NCBI RefSeq assembly: GCF_013204845.1
Contig: NZ_JABMKY010000004.1
Coordinates: forward strand, 248,001-312,000
Length of the DNA stretch: 64,000 nt
Source of the DNA: Paenibacillus qinlingensis
GTDB taxonomy: Bacteria; Bacillota; Bacilli; Paenibacillales; NBRC-103111
Reading direction: 5' to 3'
The notes under the pieces: generated by a model
Told to the model about the DNA's origin: nothing
The model's input: the letters and a program-made list of their open reading frames with translations, nothing else
Databases searched by the model: none
Shown here: positions 16,323 to 25,411 of the stretch, piece after piece
Numbering within the stretch: position 1 is the stretch's first letter
How the letters are laid out: every line of letters begins with the position of its first letter
Made by a program: the position numbers and the translations under genes

Positions 16323-17288
16323 ATGGAAGGAGTGAGCAACATGGAACTGTTTGCAATTGCCCTAATCAATGTCGAGGAATCCTATGTACGTTCGCTGAGC
16401 GCGCAGGTGAAGCAAGCGCTGCAGCATTTACATATCGCCCAGAATGGGTTAACGGCTACTTACACTTGGAGTGAAACACGTGCTTTTATTTATGTGGAAG
16501 TGGAAGCGGGAAGTGTGATCCACGATCCACATATACATGAAGCTGAAGTACGAGCTTGCCTAGCTGAAGTGTTGGCGAGCCACATTGTAGCGGACAAGGA
16601 ATCCAGCATTGTACGTAACTTGATAACCAAGGATTTTAAATATGAAAAGCAGTCGGACATCGAGGCCATCGAAGGTTACTGTAAGCAATCCTTGATCCAA
16701 GAGAGTGAGCTGGAAGGGTTGCCGCTGATGAATAGCTCCCCAAGTCGGCTTCGTCGAATTCTGCTGCTCAAGGAACAGATTAACGCATTGCTCGAGGAGA
16801 ATACGCAGATTAGCTTGGATGGTTTCCTGAAATTCCGAATTCAGGAGTATAGGGAAGAACTAAGAGAAATTGCCGAATATGCGATTGATGAGTTTATGAT
16901 GGACCGCCAGTATCAGGAATTTATTTCGCTTCTCCAATATTTCGTCTATATTCAAGAGGCTAAAATACCTGCAGCGCATCTCATTCACAAAGGTGGCCAT
17001 GAGTTCGTTATTCTGAATGATCGAATGGAACCCATTGATGCGAATGAGTTTGATTCCAGCTTTCGAATGGAAATGTTGGAAAAGGACATCAATTTCGAGG
17101 ATATGATCGTGAGCACACTGATCACAGTCTCACCTGCCAATATTTACATTCATACACGGGATCCTGAATTAACGATTATTAAGACGATAGGGCAAATCTT
17201 CGAAGATCGTACCTCGGTGTGCAGTTATTGCCGCACGTGCGACCTTTATCTCGGAGAGGCTAAGAAGCAGGATCAACTATCCCCTTGA
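16323..17288 (+). CDS. ytxC: YtxC-like sporulation-associated protein
   Basis: 321 aa (315 if the ATG at 16341 is used; both starts have good sites, AAGAGGAGG and GGAAGGAG). It matches the YtxC family in position and pattern: it lies directly before thrS, as in B. subtilis. The middle is long, charged and helical (IDEFMMDRQYQEFISLLQYF), and the C-terminal region reads MLEKDINFEDMIVSTLITVSP. The tail has SVCSYCRTCDLY, a cysteine cluster that could bind a metal. Biochemical role unknown; YtxC proteins are annotated as putative sporulation proteins. The promoter of thrS overlaps its stop codon. Confidence 0.82.
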   Translation: MEGVSNMELFAIALINVEESYVRSLSAQVKQALQHLHIAQNGLTATYTWSETRAFIYVEVEAGSVIHDPHIHEAEVRACLAEVLASHIVADKESSIVRNLITKDFKYEKQSDIEAIEGYCKQSLIQESELEGLPLMNSSPSRLRRILLLKEQINALLEENTQISLDGFLKFRIQEYREELREIAEYAIDEFMMDRQYQEFISLLQYFVYIQEAKIPAAHLIHKGGHEFVILNDRMEPIDANEFDSSFRMEMLEKDINFEDMIVSTLITVSPANIYIHTRDPELTIIKTIGQIFEDRTSVCSYCRTCDLYLGEAKKQDQLSP

Positions 17289-17313
17289 CCTTGCCCCTCT
17301 CGCCATTTATAAT
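17285..17313 (+). promoter_or_regulatory. Promoter of thrS
   Basis: TTGACC (17285-17290), a 17-bp spacer and TATAAT (17308-17313). The -35 box overlaps the stop codon of ytxC, and the T-box leader begins right after. Confidence 0.8.
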
Positions 17314-17319
17314 AGTGAT

Positions 17320-17601
17320 CGAAGGCGTTAGTATCAAAGACAAGAACTTTCTGTATGAACTGCTCAGAGAGAGGAGACCAGGCTGCAATCTCCTTCAGCG
17401 AATCGGATTGTTTACCCCTTTGTAGCCGTATTGTGGAATTCGACCTGACTTGCAGGTGCGATACTATACAGTACCGGAATCATTCCCGTTAACGAATGCT
17501 GATGAGGATTCGACTTTCCCTTTGGGTTAGAGCGAATCGAACTAGGGTGGAACCACGAGCTGAGCGCACTCGTCCCTTTATGGGATGAAGTGTGCTTTTT
17601 T
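17320..17601 (+). promoter_or_regulatory. Threonine T-box leader of thrS
   Basis: AGGGTGGAACCACG at 17544-17557 is the T-box sequence, followed by a terminator (AGCGCACTCGTCCC...GGGATGAAGTGTGCT, then T run). Stem I signatures AGAGAGAGGAGACC and GGCTGCAATCTCC are present. ACC at 17414-17416, on the 3' side of stem I, is the likely threonine specifier codon. Uncharged tRNA-Thr should favour read-through into thrS. Confidence 0.92.
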
Positions 17602-17645
17602 GCGTTCAATTCACTATTCACTTACACAATTAGGAGGCAGGGAAG

Positions 17646-19580
17646 ATGGTTGTACAAGTAAAATTACCAGATGGCGCAGTGAGAGAGTATGCAGTGGGGA
17701 CGACTATTGAGCAAGTGGCGGAGTCCATTTCATCCGGTCTGAAGAAAAATGCAGTGGGTGGTAAAGTAAACGGGAAATCCGTGGATTTATCTTTCGCTTT
17801 GAACCATGATGCGGATGTTGAAATCTTAACGCTGGATAGCGAAGCAGGTCTAGAAATGTACCGTCATAGTACAGCGCATTTGATGGCACAAGCAATCAAG
17901 CGAATTTATGGCAATAAAGCAGTTAAGCTCGGAATCGGCCCTGTAATTGAGGACGGCTTCTATTACGATATCGATTTGGAAACACCGCTGAACCCTGAAG
18001 ATTTGATCAAAATTGAGAAGGAAATGGAGCGCATCTCAAACGAAAATTTGGCGATTACACGCCGTGTTGTTTCCCGTGAGGAAGCGATTCGTATTTTCAC
18101 CGAGATGGAAGATCCGTTCAAGCTTGAATTGATCCGTGATCTACCGGAAGATTCCGTTCTTACAATTTATGACCAAGGTGAATTCTTTGACCTGTGCCGC
18201 GGACCGCATTTGCCGTCAACAGGACGCATTAAAGCGTTCAAATTGTTGAGTGTTGCTGGTGCTTACTGGCGTGGAGATGCAAAAAACAAAATGCTGCAAC
18301 GTATCTACGGGACTGCGTTCCCTAAGAAAGCGCAACTGGATGAGCATTTGCACTTGCTTGAAGAAGCGAAGAAACGTGACCACCGTAAACTTGGCCGTGA
18401 GCTCAAAATGTTCGCATTCTCACGTGAAGTTGGTCAAGGTCTACCGCTTTGGCTGCCAAACGGCGCGAAACTAAGACGCACAATGGAGCGCTATATCGTT
18501 GATTTGGAAGAGCGTCTAGGTTACCAACACGTATACACACCTGTGCTTGCTAACGTTGAGTTATACAAAACTTCCGGACACTGGGATCACTACAGTGAAG
18601 ATATGTTCCCGAAAATGGTCATGGACAATGAAGAGCTTGTCCTTCGTCCGATGAACTGTCCTCACCATATGATGGTTTATAAGAGTGATATGCGCAGCTA
18701 CCGTGATCTGCCGGTTCGGATCGCTGAGCTGGGCACGATGCACCGCTACGAAATGTCAGGCGCTTTGACTGGTTTACACCGCGTTCGTGCAATGACATTG
18801 AATGACGCGCACATCTTCTGCCGTTTGGATCAAATTAAAGAAGAGTTCTCGCGCGTTGTTACACTGATCCGTCAAGTATACGCTGACTTCGGAATTACTG
18901 ATTATCGTTTCCGTCTTTCCTATCGGGATCCGAAGGATACAGAGAAATACTTCCAGGATGATGAAATGTGGGAAACTTCCCAACGGATGCTTCGCGAGGT
19001 TGTTGAAGAGCTTGGTTTGCCTTTCTTCGAAGCAGAAGGTGAAGCGGCATTCTATGGTCCTAAATTAGATGTTCAAATCAAGACAGCGTTGAAGAAGGAA
19101 GAAACACTTTCGACTGCGCAAATCGATTTCTTATTGCCTGAACGCTTCCAGCTTGAGTATACAGGGGAAGATGGTCAGAAGCACCGTCCTGTCGTGATTC
19201 ATAGAGGAATCATCTCTACAATGGAGCGTATGACAGCTTTCTTACTAGAGAATTTCGCTGGCGCGTTGCCAACATGGTTGATGCCAACCCAAGCGAAAGT
19301 GATTCCTGTATCACCTGCTTTTGAGGAATTCTCCAATCAGGTGACAGACCGACTTAGAGAAGCTGGTATTCGCGTTGAAGCGGATAATCGGAATGAGAAG
19401 TTGGGTTACAAAATCAGAGAAGCACAGCTTGAAAAAATTCCTTTCATGCTCGTTGTCGGTGAAAACGAAGTGAAGAGTGACAGCCTGTCCATCCGTAAAC
19501 GGGGGCAAGGCGATCTAGGTACACAACCGATTGATCAAGTCATCGCCATGATTCAAGAAGAAATCAAAAACAAACTGTAA
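17646..19580 (+). CDS. thrS: Threonyl-tRNA synthetase
   Basis: Class II synthetase charging tRNA-Thr. 644 aa, the standard bacterial length. An N-terminal TGS domain (1-62, [16 protein letters not shown]) is followed by the editing domain with [11 protein letters not shown] (about 77-87), then a catalytic core (about 270-530) with [12 protein letters not shown] and [19 protein letters not shown], and an anticodon-binding domain (about 540-644). The ATG follows GGAGG. T-box control and the YtxC neighbour match the order in Bacillus. A strong terminator ends the unit. Confidence 0.98.
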   Translation: MVVQVKLPDGAVREYAVGTTIEQVAESISSGLKKNAVGGKVNGKSVDLSFALNHDADVEILTLDSEAGLEMYRHSTAHLMAQAIKRIYGNKAVKLGIGPVIEDGFYYDIDLETPLNPEDLIKIEKEMERISNENLAITRRVVSREEAIRIFTEMEDPFKLELIRDLPEDSVLTIYDQGEFFDLCRGPHLPSTGRIKAFKLLSVAGAYWRGDAKNKMLQRIYGTAFPKKAQLDEHLHLLEEAKKRDHRKLGRELKMFAFSREVGQGLPLWLPNGAKLRRTMERYIVDLEERLGYQHVYTPVLANVELYKTSGHWDHYSEDMFPKMVMDNEELVLRPMNCPHHMMVYKSDMRSYRDLPVRIAELGTMHRYEMSGALTGLHRVRAMTLNDAHIFCRLDQIKEEFSRVVTLIRQVYADFGITDYRFRLSYRDPKDTEKYFQDDEMWETSQRMLREVVEELGLPFFEAEGEAAFYGPKLDVQIKTALKKEETLSTAQIDFLLPERFQLEYTGEDGQKHRPVVIHRGIISTMERMTAFLLENFAGALPTWLMPTQAKVIPVSPAFEEFSNQVTDRLREAGIRVEADNRNEKLGYKIREAQLEKIPFMLVVGENEVKSDSLSIRKRGQGDLGTQPIDQVIAMIQEEIKNKL

Positions 19581-19600
19581 CTCCCGTTTGCTCCTATAAG

Positions 19601-19636
19601 AAGCAGAGAAGTGCTAGTCACTTCTCTGCTTTTTTG
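19601..19636 (+). terminator. Terminator of thrS
   Basis: AAGCAGAGAAGTG pairs with CACTTCTCTGCTT around a 5-base loop, followed by TTTT. Confidence 0.93.
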
Positions 19637-19740
19637 CGTTCTCGAAATCCTTTTAGATATCAATAAGTGGTTTAAAGATGTGAATAAGTGGTTAAAAGAA
19701 GGACATGTTATACAGTGAGTCTGTATGTGGAGGTTTAGTG

Positions 19741-19791
19741 ATGAAAGGAAATGGAAAGCCTACATTAGTAGGGGGAGGCTTAAAACGATGA
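19741..19791 (+). CDS. 16-aa upstream ORF coupled to the 3D-domain gene
   Basis: ATG after GGAGG (19730-19734) encodes [16 protein letters not shown] and stops at a TGA that overlaps the ATG of the next gene. The GGGGGAGG that codes Gly-Gly-Gly in it is also the ribosome binding site of the downstream gene. This layout suggests translational coupling or a leader peptide. No family is known for so short a product. Confidence 0.45.
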   Translation: MKGNGKPTLVGGGLKR

Positions 19792-20438
19792 AAATAACCG
19801 ATACTTCGAAGCAATCCAAGTGGATTTTGGCATGGATGGTGCTTACCGTTCTGGTCGTGCTTTTCGGAGAAGAGGCTAGTTATCAAGGGAACTATAGGGC
19901 GGCAAATACCGATACCCATATACGAGATCAACGGGACAATCAAGCAGGTACGGTCATGTCAGTTGCACGTCCTGTTGCGCAGGAGCATCAACAACAAGCG
20001 AGTTACCGCTTCATTCCCAATTTGGAAACAGATTTATCCAAGTACACGGCAGTTGAAGTAACAGCAACCGGGTATTCTGCGGGTAAGGAATCGACAGGAA
20101 AGACTCCGGACCATCCTACTTATGGCATCACGTATTCGGGTATTAAGGTCATGCGTGACGATAAGGCGTTATCGACAATTGCAGCAGACACGAGAGTGTT
20201 CCCGTTAGGTACCGTACTGTTTATTCCAGGTTACGGTTACGGGGTTGTTGCAGATACAGGAAGTGCGATTAAAGGGAAGAAAATTGATCTGTATTTCAAC
20301 ACGAAGGACCAGGTATATAAAGAATGGGGTAAAAAGACGGTCAAAGTGTTCGTGGTGAAAAAGGGGAATGGCAAAGTCACAGAGGTCATTTGGAAGCAGC
20401 TTAAGGATGAAATACTTGCTCCAGCCAAAGCGCTGTAA
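19788..20438 (+). CDS. 3D-domain cell-wall protein
   Basis: 216 aa from the ATG at 19788, which follows GGGGGAGG; an in-frame ATG at 19725 would add 21 residues. One N-terminal membrane helix ([19 protein letters not shown]) works as anchor or uncleaved signal. The C-terminal half is a 3D domain ([19 protein letters not shown], then [21 protein letters not shown], then [14 protein letters not shown]), named for its three aspartates and found in YocH, YuiC and Rpf-like wall lytic enzymes. It is probably a muralytic transglycosylase acting outside the membrane. There is no LysM or other wall-binding domain. Possible roles are spore germination or wall turnover. Confidence 0.88.
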   Translation: MKITDTSKQSKWILAWMVLTVLVVLFGEEASYQGNYRAANTDTHIRDQRDNQAGTVMSVARPVAQEHQQQASYRFIPNLETDLSKYTAVEVTATGYSAGKESTGKTPDHPTYGITYSGIKVMRDDKALSTIAADTRVFPLGTVLFIPGYGYGVVADTGSAIKGKKIDLYFNTKDQVYKEWGKKTVKVFVVKKGNGKVTEVIWKQLKDEILAPAKAL

Positions 20439-20512
20439 GGTTCGATTTTGTTAAAAAGAAATTCATAAAAAATCCTGTTTGGGAAAAGATACTCATACAG
20501 GAGGTGATTGAC

Positions 20513-20623
20513 ATGGCAAAGAACAAGAACAACAAGAAAGCATCGCAAGACGCGGAATTTGCTACTGAAGTAGCGGTACCTAATAAGCAGCAACAAAACA
20601 ACACACAAAACCAAAATAAATAA
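20513..20623 (+). CDS. Probable gamma-type small acid-soluble spore protein
   Basis: 36 aa: a basic start MAKNKNNKKASQ, then DAEFATEVAVPNKQQQ, then a Gln/Asn-rich tail. The EFATE element recalls the EFASET repeat unit of SspE-type gamma SASPs, which are amino-acid stores in the spore. The ribosome binding site is perfect (AGGAGGTGAT), which suits high expression, and a clean terminator follows. The assignment rests on composition and one short motif. It could also be another small spore or stress protein. Confidence 0.6.
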   Translation: MAKNKNNKKASQDAEFATEVAVPNKQQQNNTQNQNK

Positions 20624-20642
20624 CAAATAGCTTTGTTGAAAA

Positions 20643-20671
20643 GACGGAGATCCGAAAGGGTCTCCGTTTTT
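20643..20671 (+). terminator. Terminator after the small spore-type gene
   Basis: ACGGAGATCC and GGGTCTCCGT form a stem around GAAA, followed by TTTTT. Confidence 0.88.
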
Positions 20672-20748
20672 AATTCTTTTCAAGGCCTCCTATATTCGAT
20701 ATAATGTAACAAAAACTAACATTTTGTTCCTTTTGGGAGGAGTTCCGG

Positions 20749-22278
20749 TTGCGCATGTGGACGGATTCAAAGCAGAGAGCTTGGTTCTACGGTTTTGTAC
20801 TTATTGGTATGCTTGTAAATGTATTCGCTTTATTTTCTGCTTCGAAATGGGTTGCCGTAGTTAGTGTCGCTGTTTTTCTCTTAATGGGTTTAAGTGGATT
20901 ACTGAGTTTAAGAGCATCTGGTAAAGAGCGAGAACAAGGGGCACTCCATCACGAAGAACAATTCCGTACGTTTATTCAAGAATCTCAGGTTGTTGCGGAT
21001 CGACTAGCAGCGGCAGTAGAAGAAGTCAATCGTTCCATCGGACATCTTCTCCAAATTGCGGATGCTTCTATTCAAGGTGAAGAGGAATTGAAGGGGCGCA
21101 GTCAACATGCCGCAGGGCAGCTCCAGGAGGCATTTGCTGCGATTCAACAAGTGGCTGCAGCTGCTGATCAGATCTTAGATTCGTCGTTACATATGCATCG
21201 TGAAAGTGAACAAACCAAAGATACCGTAGTGGATGTTTGTCGATCCTTGAATGCAACAGATGAAGTCATGAACGATTTACACGTGAACAATGATACGATG
21301 CAGAAAAAAATTCAAGATTTAACCGAGCATACGTCGAAAATTGAAGAGATTAACACGTTTATTACGGAGGTCGTTGCTCAAACGTCATTGCTTGCCTTAA
21401 ATGCATCTATTGAAGCGGCTAGAGCTGGCGAACATGGTAGAGGCTTTTCTGTGGTAGCGCAAGAGATTAAGAAGTTAGCTGCGCAAAGTCATGAAGCGGT
21501 TCAGAAGTCATCTGAGCTTCTTGCTGATATTGAAAGTGGTGTTGCGCAAGTAGTCGCTGCTGTGGCAGAAGAGAAAGCTTCAGTGACACATGGTATTGAC
21601 GAGATGAAGGTGATGAAAGGCAAGATCGATACGATCTTTTCATTGATCTTGCATGTGAACAGTCTAGTGGCAAGTACGACTAGTTCAACGAAGCACCAAT
21701 CCTCTCTCGTTACTGGAACGAGAACATCTTTAGGGGAAGTCGTCGATTTGATGAATGAGACGATGGCGAGTGTTGAACATACGCTGGATCAAATGAAGAA
21801 GCAGCGGCACGAGGTTTCGAGATTGCAACATATTAATCAGAATTTGGATCGTTCTTCCGCTGAGCTCATCACGGCCATACAAGCTGTTGGCATGAAGAGT
21901 AAGCAAGGAAGCATTCATGTCAACATTGAAGAAATGAAGCAATTATTGAATGCTCTTGTTCGTGTACCTGACATCAAATCCCTAATAGAAGATAAGCATG
22001 CCTCGCACCTACATGGAATTTTGAAGAAAACAGCAGGGATTGAAGCGATATGGTCGAATCGTGGGGATGGCACCTTCATCTACTCTCAGCCAGAGGCAGG
22101 CTTAGTGAATGCTAAGGGGAGAGAGTGGTGGAAGCGTGCAATGGCAGGTGAGCTCTTCATTTCGGACGAGTACGTGTCAGCTATTACAAAAAAACCATGC
22201 GTCACATTGTCAAAATCCGTTATAGATGACATGGGAACGCCTATTGGTGTCGTTGGAATTGATCTTGTGTTAAATTAA
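20749..22278 (+). CDS. Methyl-accepting chemotaxis protein with C-terminal Cache-like sensor
   Basis: 509 aa. Two membrane helices at the N-terminus (about 11-27 and 30-47) are joined by only a few residues, so there is no real extracellular loop. The MCP signalling domain follows, with its hairpin tip [20 protein letters not shown] near residues 210-230. The last 110 residues look like a Cache/PAS-type sensor ([17 protein letters not shown], then [13 protein letters not shown], then [10 protein letters not shown]). The sensor is therefore C-terminal and probably cytoplasmic, the reverse of classical receptors. TTG start 8 bases after GGGAGG. Ligand unknown; no che gene is nearby. Confidence 0.9.
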   Translation: MRMWTDSKQRAWFYGFVLIGMLVNVFALFSASKWVAVVSVAVFLLMGLSGLLSLRASGKEREQGALHHEEQFRTFIQESQVVADRLAAAVEEVNRSIGHLLQIADASIQGEEELKGRSQHAAGQLQEAFAAIQQVAAAADQILDSSLHMHRESEQTKDTVVDVCRSLNATDEVMNDLHVNNDTMQKKIQDLTEHTSKIEEINTFITEVVAQTSLLALNASIEAARAGEHGRGFSVVAQEIKKLAAQSHEAVQKSSELLADIESGVAQVVAAVAEEKASVTHGIDEMKVMKGKIDTIFSLILHVNSLVASTTSSTKHQSSLVTGTRTSLGEVVDLMNETMASVEHTLDQMKKQRHEVSRLQHINQNLDRSSAELITAIQAVGMKSKQGSIHVNIEEMKQLLNALVRVPDIKSLIEDKHASHLHGILKKTAGIEAIWSNRGDGTFIYSQPEAGLVNAKGREWWKRAMAGELFISDEYVSAITKKPCVTLSKSVIDDMGTPIGVVGIDLVLN

Positions 22279-22356
22279 TAGTTCTCAAACCACTCATTTT
22301 AGTGTAAAATAAGATTACTGTTATAAATCTTGACACGGAGAGATAGGTGATGGAAC

Positions 22357-22737
22357 ATGCTGCAAGCATTACGATCGGATGGTATGCCTTTAAGAACAAC
22401 TAGGAAAGCTGCGGAGGTACTTCCCTTCTTGGAGGCTTTTATTACGCGGAAAGAGCAGCAAGCTCGGGAAATTGAGCAGGTTGTTGAGCGATATGAAGTG
22501 AAGAGAATGAAAGAAGAGCGGGCTTATCAAACCATGTCATCTTTTCGACGCATGTTAACCGGGAAGAAGCCTGATCATCATCTTGCTGTTGAATATATTC
22601 ATTATGTGAAGAAACCTATGGAGCAAGTAAGAAAGCTCCGTGCCGAAATCGAGCAAGCTAGACAAATTATGAATGATTCTAAACCTGGTGACGATATTAT
22701 GTTTCCAGAGGAATTTGAAGACATATTCTCATCATAA
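22357..22737 (+). CDS. Hypothetical coiled-coil protein
   Basis: 126 aa, charged and almost entirely helical, with a likely coiled coil in residues 25-60 (ITRKEQQAREIEQVVERYEV) and again at 85-110 (QVRKLRAEIEQARQIM). Acidic C-terminus (PEEFEDIFSS). No signal or membrane segment. I do not recognise a family. The ribosome binding site is weak (GATAGGTG). It lies 78 bases after the chemoreceptor gene in the same direction, but a link to chemotaxis is only a guess. Confidence 0.75.
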   Translation: MLQALRSDGMPLRTTRKAAEVLPFLEAFITRKEQQAREIEQVVERYEVKRMKEERAYQTMSSFRRMLTGKKPDHHLAVEYIHYVKKPMEQVRKLRAEIEQARQIMNDSKPGDDIMFPEEFEDIFSS

Positions 22738-22743
22738 AATAAA

Positions 22744-22780
22744 GAAGAGGACACTGCGTGTGCGGTGTCCTCTTCTTCTT
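22744..22780. terminator. Bidirectional terminator before amt
   Basis: GAAGAGGACAC pairs with GTGTCCTCTTC around a 10-base loop, with A-rich and T-rich flanks. It serves the convergent genes on both sides. Confidence 0.85.
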
Positions 22781-22782
22781 AT

Positions 22783-24072
22783 TCATTGGTTATTCTTCAA
22801 ATGTTGTAAGTCCAAGAATCCTTCTTCTTGGCTGTATGCTGGAACCCCATGTGATCCAACATCTAGGCCAATCAACTCTTCGTCGCGGCTCACACGTAAA
22901 GGAACGATAAGCTTTATGAGTTTCAAGAAAACCCAAGTGATGAAGAAGCCCCACGCACAGACAGTGACAAGACCGAGCGCTTGAACGCCCAGGAGGTGGA
23001 AGCCTCCGCCGTAGAATAATCCAGCTGTTCCTTCGCGGATCGCGTCCGGCTTCGCACATAAGCCAACAGCGAGGGTGCCGATGCTGCCGCTGATCCCATG
23101 TACAGGGAAAGCGCCAACGGGGTCATCGATCTGTCTAGCTTCCAGCATCTCCGTTGCGTAGACCATAGCAATTCCGCAGATTGCGCCAATGCAGATCGCT
23201 GCTGCATCACTAACGAATGCGCAGCCTGCTGTTATTCCGACGAGTCCGGCGAGTGCGCCATTAATCACCATGGGCGGATCCGCTTTGCGATAACGCATCA
23301 TGGTAAATAGGATGCAGGCCGCACAACCGGCTGCGGCGGATAGCATTGTGGTGACTGCGATGTGCCCAATCGAAGTGTTGGTAGCGCTTAACGTACTCCC
23401 AGAGTTAAATCCAAACCAACCGAACCACAAGATAAATGCGCCTACAGAGGCAAGCGGTAAATTAGAGGGGGGGACAATGTTAGCTTTACCATCGGCAGAG
23501 AATTTACCAATTCGCGGACCGATAATCATAGCTGCGGCGAGTGCGGAGAAACCGCCAAGACCGTGGATGACAGCGGATCCAGCGAAATCAACCATGCCAA
23601 GCTTGCCGAGCCAACCGCCAACACTCCAAACCCAATGGCCAGCAATGGGATAGATTAATCCGGTCATGGCTATCGTATAAAGAATATAAGCGCGGAAATT
23701 GATGCGTTCTGCTACTGCTCCGGATACAATTGATATTACGGCGATAACAAAAGCACATTGGAATAACCAATAGGTATCATGTGAGATTGTCAACGCGATG
23801 TGGGATAAATCTCCGCCCATGAAAAAACCTGATGAACCTATGAAGCCCCCGATGTCTTTACCATACATAAGTGCAAAACCAAAAAAGTAAAAAATAAGCG
23901 CACCGAATGAGATATCGACAAATACTTTCATGATAATACTTACGGCATTCTTTTGTCTGACAAACCCTGCTTCTAGTAAGGCAAATCCGCCTTCCATTAA
24001 TAAAATCATGGCAGCAGTTAATACGACCCAGATTGTGTCTAGGCCAGAAGTAAGTTGTTGGATAGGATCCAT
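22783..24072 (-). CDS. amt: Ammonium transporter Amt
   Basis: Trimeric inner-membrane ammonium channel, 429 aa with about 11 membrane helices. Family segments include GGFALLEAGFVRQKN, FAGSAVIHGLGGFSALAAA, LWFGWFGFNSGS and GAFPVHGISGSIGTLAVGL; the last and the HGLGG segment carry the twin pore histidines. The C-terminal cytoplasmic tail is short (RDEELIGLDVGSHG). No glnK/nrgB gene follows, unlike in B. subtilis. The ATG is preceded by AAGGAGAG. Upstream are a strong promoter and a GlnR/TnrA-like box, so it is probably induced under nitrogen limitation. Confidence 0.96.
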   Translation of the reverse strand: MDPIQQLTSGLDTIWVVLTAAMILLMEGGFALLEAGFVRQKNAVSIIMKVFVDISFGALIFYFFGFALMYGKDIGGFIGSSGFFMGGDLSHIALTISHDTYWLFQCAFVIAVISIVSGAVAERINFRAYILYTIAMTGLIYPIAGHWVWSVGGWLGKLGMVDFAGSAVIHGLGGFSALAAAMIIGPRIGKFSADGKANIVPPSNLPLASVGAFILWFGWFGFNSGSTLSATNTSIGHIAVTTMLSAAAGCAACILFTMMRYRKADPPMVINGALAGLVGITAGCAFVSDAAAICIGAICGIAMVYATEMLEARQIDDPVGAFPVHGISGSIGTLAVGLCAKPDAIREGTAGLFYGGGFHLLGVQALGLVTVCAWGFFITWVFLKLIKLIVPLRVSRDEELIGLDVGSHGVPAYSQEEGFLDLQHLKNNQ

Positions 24073-24112
24073 TCCTGTAATCTCTCCTTATAATACTTGC
24101 GTTCTCAGCCCA

Positions 24113-24142
24113 ATTATACGGTTCTGATGATAACGATGTCAA
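24113..24142 (-). promoter_or_regulatory. Promoter of amt
   Basis: On the minus strand TTGACA (24142-24137), an 18-bp spacer and TATAAT (24118-24113). Both hexamers match consensus exactly. Confidence 0.8.
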
Positions 24143-24149
24143 CGGAATA

Positions 24150-24166
24150 CGTAAGAATACATAACA
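24150..24166. promoter_or_regulatory. GlnR/TnrA-like box upstream of amt
   Basis: CGTAAGAATACATAACA fits TGTNAN7TNACA except for its first base. Its centre is about 52 bases upstream of the expected transcription start, the usual place for activation by TnrA/GlnR-type MerR regulators. It shares GTAAGAATA with the box before glnA. Confidence 0.6.
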
Positions 24167-24343
24167 TCTATAGTGAATTGTTCGTCTTATACGACAGCCA
24201 TGTTAGGTTTTCTTGTGTAGGCTTTCGAAATATCGGTCTAGAGGCGGAGATCGCCTTCAATCTAACGTCTCTTTTCATTCCACCTTGTATCTTATAAACT
24301 AGAGTTATCTTAACAACGCTTTACACAAATGGAGGAAGAACGT

Positions 24344-25402
24344 ATGAATCCGCATATGTTTCAAAGAATGATTTGGGGGCTTGTACTCGTATCCGCGGGC
24401 ACACTCTTTTTACTAAATCAATTAGGAATTATTCAAATTGATATCGGCTATTTAGTATCAACGTATTGGCCTGCAATTCTGATTTTCTATGGGCTGATTG
24501 GCTTTGTCTCACAGCGAAAGTATCATTGGGGTGGATCCCTAGGCAGTTTGATGATGTGCGGCGTAGGAACTATATTTCTTTTGAAAAATCTAAATGTAAC
24601 CGACCTTTCTATTGGAGAAATGTTTAAATTTCTTGCACCGGTTGCTTTAATACTTTTTGGTTTAAATGTGATTTTCAAACCGGGTAAGAAAGAGTCGCCT
24701 GAGTGGCCATCTATTAAGAAGGCGAAAGATGAAGAAAGACAAGCTCGACGAGAAGCGAATCGAGCACGACATGCCCAGCATAAGAAGCAATGGGAGTCCG
24801 GGAGTTGGAACATATCTGGCGATTTCTCTGCAAATGCCAAAGAACACATAGATCCTGCTTCAGTGAGTACTAGGAAACATGGCCTTACTGACGAAGAGAA
24901 GGAAGTATTGAAGGATATCCACGGCACGTATCCAAAGGACGAGGACCATGTTGAATGGAAGGAATCCAAACAGCAACAGCAACATAAATATGATGGCTTC
25001 GTTCGTAATTTTGATTCAGGCAATGTTCTACACCGTCATGGTTTTATTGGCGATGTTCACCTTGGGCAAGAGGCTTGGGAATTAAAGCCTGTTCAGATCT
25101 CGCACTTTATTGGCGATTCTGTTATCGATCTTACTCGTGCGTCCATTCCACGTGGTGAGACAACCATTCATGTTACGGCTTTCATTGGGGATGTGAAGAT
25201 TTTCATCCCGAATGATATGGACGTTGAGGTTCGTGTCATGGCAAGCTCCTTCATTGGAGATATGAAAGTTCTTGATCGACGTGAAAGTGGCTTTCTGCGC
25301 AATATTAGAACGCAAACCTCTCATTATGAAGAGGCGGAACATAAAATTGTCGTGACTACAAGTATGTTTATAGGCGACATTACCATTAAAAAGATAGGTT
25401 AA
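24344..25402 (+). CDS. liaF: LiaF-like membrane inhibitor of the LiaRS system
   Basis: 352 aa. Four membrane helices in the first 115 residues, a charged linker (KDEERQARREANRARHAQHK), then a C-terminal beta-helical LiaF domain with four recurring phenylalanine-isoleucine-glycine-aspartate motifs (FIGDVHLG, FIGDSVIDL, FIGDVKIF, FIGDITIK). In Bacillus LiaF keeps the LiaS kinase off in the absence of cell-wall antibiotics. The ATG at 24344 follows GGAGGA; an ATG five codons upstream has no site. It is 9 bases before liaS, the usual liaFSR order. Confidence 0.92.
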   Translation: MNPHMFQRMIWGLVLVSAGTLFLLNQLGIIQIDIGYLVSTYWPAILIFYGLIGFVSQRKYHWGGSLGSLMMCGVGTIFLLKNLNVTDLSIGEMFKFLAPVALILFGLNVIFKPGKKESPEWPSIKKAKDEERQARREANRARHAQHKKQWESGSWNISGDFSANAKEHIDPASVSTRKHGLTDEEKEVLKDIHGTYPKDEDHVEWKESKQQQQHKYDGFVRNFDSGNVLHRHGFIGDVHLGQEAWELKPVQISHFIGDSVIDLTRASIPRGETTIHVTAFIGDVKIFIPNDMDVEVRVMASSFIGDMKVLDRRESGFLRNIRTQTSHYEEAEHKIVVTTSMFIGDITIKKIG

Positions 25403-25411
25403 GGATGGAGT

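Noticed and set aside
22783..24072. Several plus-strand ORFs over amt
   Set aside because: They are reverse-strand shadows of a membrane-protein gene and carry no recognisable domains.
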